From contig CALEDW010000283.1 in the NCBI GenBank assembly GCA_937949585.1, forward strand, positions 1-7,045: DNA of 7,045 nt, read 5' to 3'. Below, in pieces: positions 6,231 to 7,045 of the stretch (its first letter is position 1; every line of letters begins with the position of its first letter). Position numbers and translations under genes: made by a program. The stretch comes from an uncultured Acidimicrobiia bacterium (GTDB lineage Bacteria > Actinomycetota > Acidimicrobiia > IMCC26256 > CALEDW01). The notes under the pieces are model-generated. The model was not told the origin of the DNA, searched no databases, and saw nothing but the letters and a program-made list of their open reading frames with translations.

Positions 6231-6661
6231 CAGCCCCGACTGGGCAGCGCCGCCACCGCGGTACCGGTGAGCTTCGTCTCCCCGTCCTGGTTCACCACCG
6301 CGCAGTCCAGGTCGACGCGGTGCTCGCCGTGCTCGGTGTAGGTGCGGGCCACGGTCACCTTGGTGGTCAGCGTCTCGCCCGGCCAGGTCTGCTTGGTGAA
6401 GCGCACCTTGTAGTGCCGCAGGTTCCCCACCCCGACGTAGCGGGTGATGGCGGTGGCGAGGATCCCGGCGGTGAACATCCCGTGTCCGAACACGCTGGGC
6501 AGCCCGGCGGCCTGGGCCTTGGTGTCGTCGTGGTGCATGGGGTTGAAGTCGCCGGACGCCCCTGCGTAGCGGACGAGGTCGGTGCGGGTGAGCTCGTGGC
6601 TCAGTTCCGGCGCGGTGTCGCCCTCGGAGACGTCCTCGATGAACAGCTTCGCTTCGGCCAC
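6230..6661 (-). CDS. MaoC-type enoyl-CoA hydratase (single hotdog domain)
   Basis: 143 residues, one hotdog fold, expected to add water across a 2-enoyl-CoA in the cytosol. The hydratase motif is clear: YAGASGDFNPMHHDD (32-46), giving the D38/H43 catalytic pair, followed by GLPSVFGHGMFTAG (53-66), where the overhang loop and helix contact the CoA thioester. The later strands (VRFTKQTWPGETLTTKVTV) and C-terminal TGTAVAALP are typical. Such single-domain proteins act as homodimers or, like ChsH1, pair with a second MaoC domain; no second MaoC gene is visible in this window. The GTG at 6661 has no good Shine-Dalgarno but follows a promoter-like element at the spacing of a leaderless start. It appears to be the first gene of the run MaoC-DUF35-CMD-DUF35-thiolase-glycosyltransferase, unless transcription continues from the ACAD upstream. 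Confidence 0.95.
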   Translation of the reverse strand: MAEAKLFIEDVSEGDTAPELSHELTRTDLVRYAGASGDFNPMHHDDTKAQAAGLPSVFGHGMFTAGILATAITRYVGVGNLRHYKVRFTKQTWPGETLTTKVTVARTYTEHGEHRVDLDCAVVNQDGETKLTGTAVAALPSRG

Positions 6662-6714
6662 GCTTCACAGCTACCCGCAACCTGACGCGTGTGTCAACTT
6701 CTGCCCGTCCCGGC
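6662..6714 (-). promoter_or_regulatory. Candidate promoter of the MaoC operon
   Basis: The 53-base gap between the ACAD stop and the MaoC start is the largest gap on this strand between 7045 and 2448. The minus strand contains a perfect TTGACA (6697 down to 6692). After an 18-base spacer comes TAGCTG (6673 down to 6668), a poor -10 that keeps only the leading TA; a 17-base spacer gives GTAGCT. From TAGCTG there are 6 bases to the MaoC GTG at 6661, which would place the transcription start on the start codon. The -35 match is strong and the -10 weak. It is likely an internal or main promoter, but unproven. Confidence 0.45.
6683..6696. promoter_or_regulatory. Palindrome overlapping the -35 box, possible operator
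   Basis: The sequence TGACGCGTGTGTCA is an inverted repeat of TGAC and GTCA arms around six bases, and it covers five of the six bases of the TTGACA element. A dimeric repressor (TetR or GntR type) bound here would block the promoter. No regulator gene is in the window and I do not match the site to a named regulon; it is not the KstR or KstR2 consensus as I know them. Four-base arms can occur by chance. Confidence 0.3.
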
Positions 6715-7045
6715 TCACGGGTCCTTGGGCAGGCCGAGGGCCCGTTCGGCGATGATGTTGCGCTGGATCTCGCTGGTGCCGCCGGCGATGGTGAGCTGGC
6801 GGTTGAACAGGAGCTGCCGGGTCCAGGTCTCGGCGTCCCCGTCGGTCACCGCTGCCGCCGCGCCCAGGAGCGCCACGCCGACGTCCTGCACGCGTTGGTC
6901 GTGCTCCACGCCCAGCAGCTTGCGCACCGAGGCCTCCGAGGGGGACGGGTCGGCGCCGCCGAGCGCGGCGAGCGTGAGACGGAACCCGAGCACGGCCAGC
7001 GCGTAGTCGCGGGTCACCAGGTCGCCGACGGTCTCCACCGCCGCG
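6715..7045 (-). CDS. Acyl-CoA dehydrogenase, C-terminal part (cut by right edge)
   Basis: The last 109 residues of an acyl-CoA dehydrogenase; the frame is open to the window edge, so the start lies outside. Visible are the C-terminal helices (LVTRDYALAVLGFRLTLAALGG, and SEASVRKLLGVEHDQRVQDV) and the closing motif AGGTSEIQRNIIAERALGLPKDP. The residue before GTS is Gly, so any catalytic Glu must be the helix-G type and lies in the missing part. The end resembles the catalytic-type dehydrogenase at 125-1315, at both protein and DNA level, indicating paralogues. The gene lies 53 bases before the MaoC gene on the same strand, the place chsE-type genes occupy before chsH genes in mycobacteria. A GTG at 7038 is only an internal Val codon. 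Confidence 0.93.
   Translation of the reverse strand, partial: AAVETVGDLVTRDYALAVLGFRLTLAALGGADPSPSEASVRKLLGVEHDQRVQDVGVALLGAAAAVTDGDAETWTRQLLFNRQLTIAGGTSEIQRNIIAERALGLPKDP

Noticed and set aside
6231..6680. In-frame extension of the DUF35 protein across the MaoC gene, suggesting a fusion
   Set aside because: The extension is in a different frame from MaoC and Arg-rich. MaoC itself is intact with a stop at 6230, so this is not a ChsH2-like fusion or a frameshifted one.

Overview
The window is very GC-rich, strongly biased to G/C at third codon positions, and uses GTG for almost every start (one ATG among the complete genes). This fits a high-GC actinobacterium. Acyl-CoA dehydrogenases, MaoC, DUF35/OB-fold and thiolase-like genes packed together recall Acidimicrobiia or mycobacteria-like Actinomycetota. 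That placement is inference from gene content; no rRNA or other marker gene is present.

Left part (1-2508). A possible partial gene runs off the left edge on the minus strand (start at 72). Next is a divergent pair of acyl-CoA dehydrogenase (ACAD) genes, at 125-1315 (minus) and 1366-2508 (plus), sharing a 50-bp intergenic region. The two proteins look complementary. The minus-strand protein keeps the helix-G catalytic Glu (E248) and the flavin-contact motifs. The plus-strand protein keeps the FAD-pyrophosphate motif RHQFGRPIGSFQ but lacks a catalytic Glu. This split is what is known from heteromeric (alpha2beta2) steroid/cholesterol-type ACADs such as ChsE1-ChsE2 and ChsE4-ChsE5.

Right part (2448-7045, all minus strand, read right to left). 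The order is: C-terminus of a third ACAD (cut by the right edge); a 53-bp gap with a TTGACA box and a palindrome; a MaoC-type hydratase; a DUF35 zinc-ribbon/OB-fold protein; a carboxymuconolactone-decarboxylase-family protein; a second DUF35 protein; an Ltp2-like thiolase-superfamily protein; and a GT-C type membrane glycosyltransferase. From MaoC to the glycosyltransferase the genes overlap or are at most about 17 bp apart, so they look like one operon.

Together the ACAD, MaoC hydratase and Ltp2-like protein with DUF35 partners give a plausible route: alpha,beta-dehydrogenation of an acyl-CoA, hydration, then retro-aldol cleavage. This parallels the mycobacterial igr set (chsE1-chsE2-chsH2-chsH1-ltp2) that removes the last three-carbon unit of the cholesterol side chain. 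Differences are the DUF35 proteins being separate from MaoC, two DUF35 genes, an inserted CMD-family gene and a terminal glycosyltransferase. The actual substrate cannot be read from the sequence. No RNA gene, insertion sequence, CRISPR array or obvious intrinsic terminator was seen.
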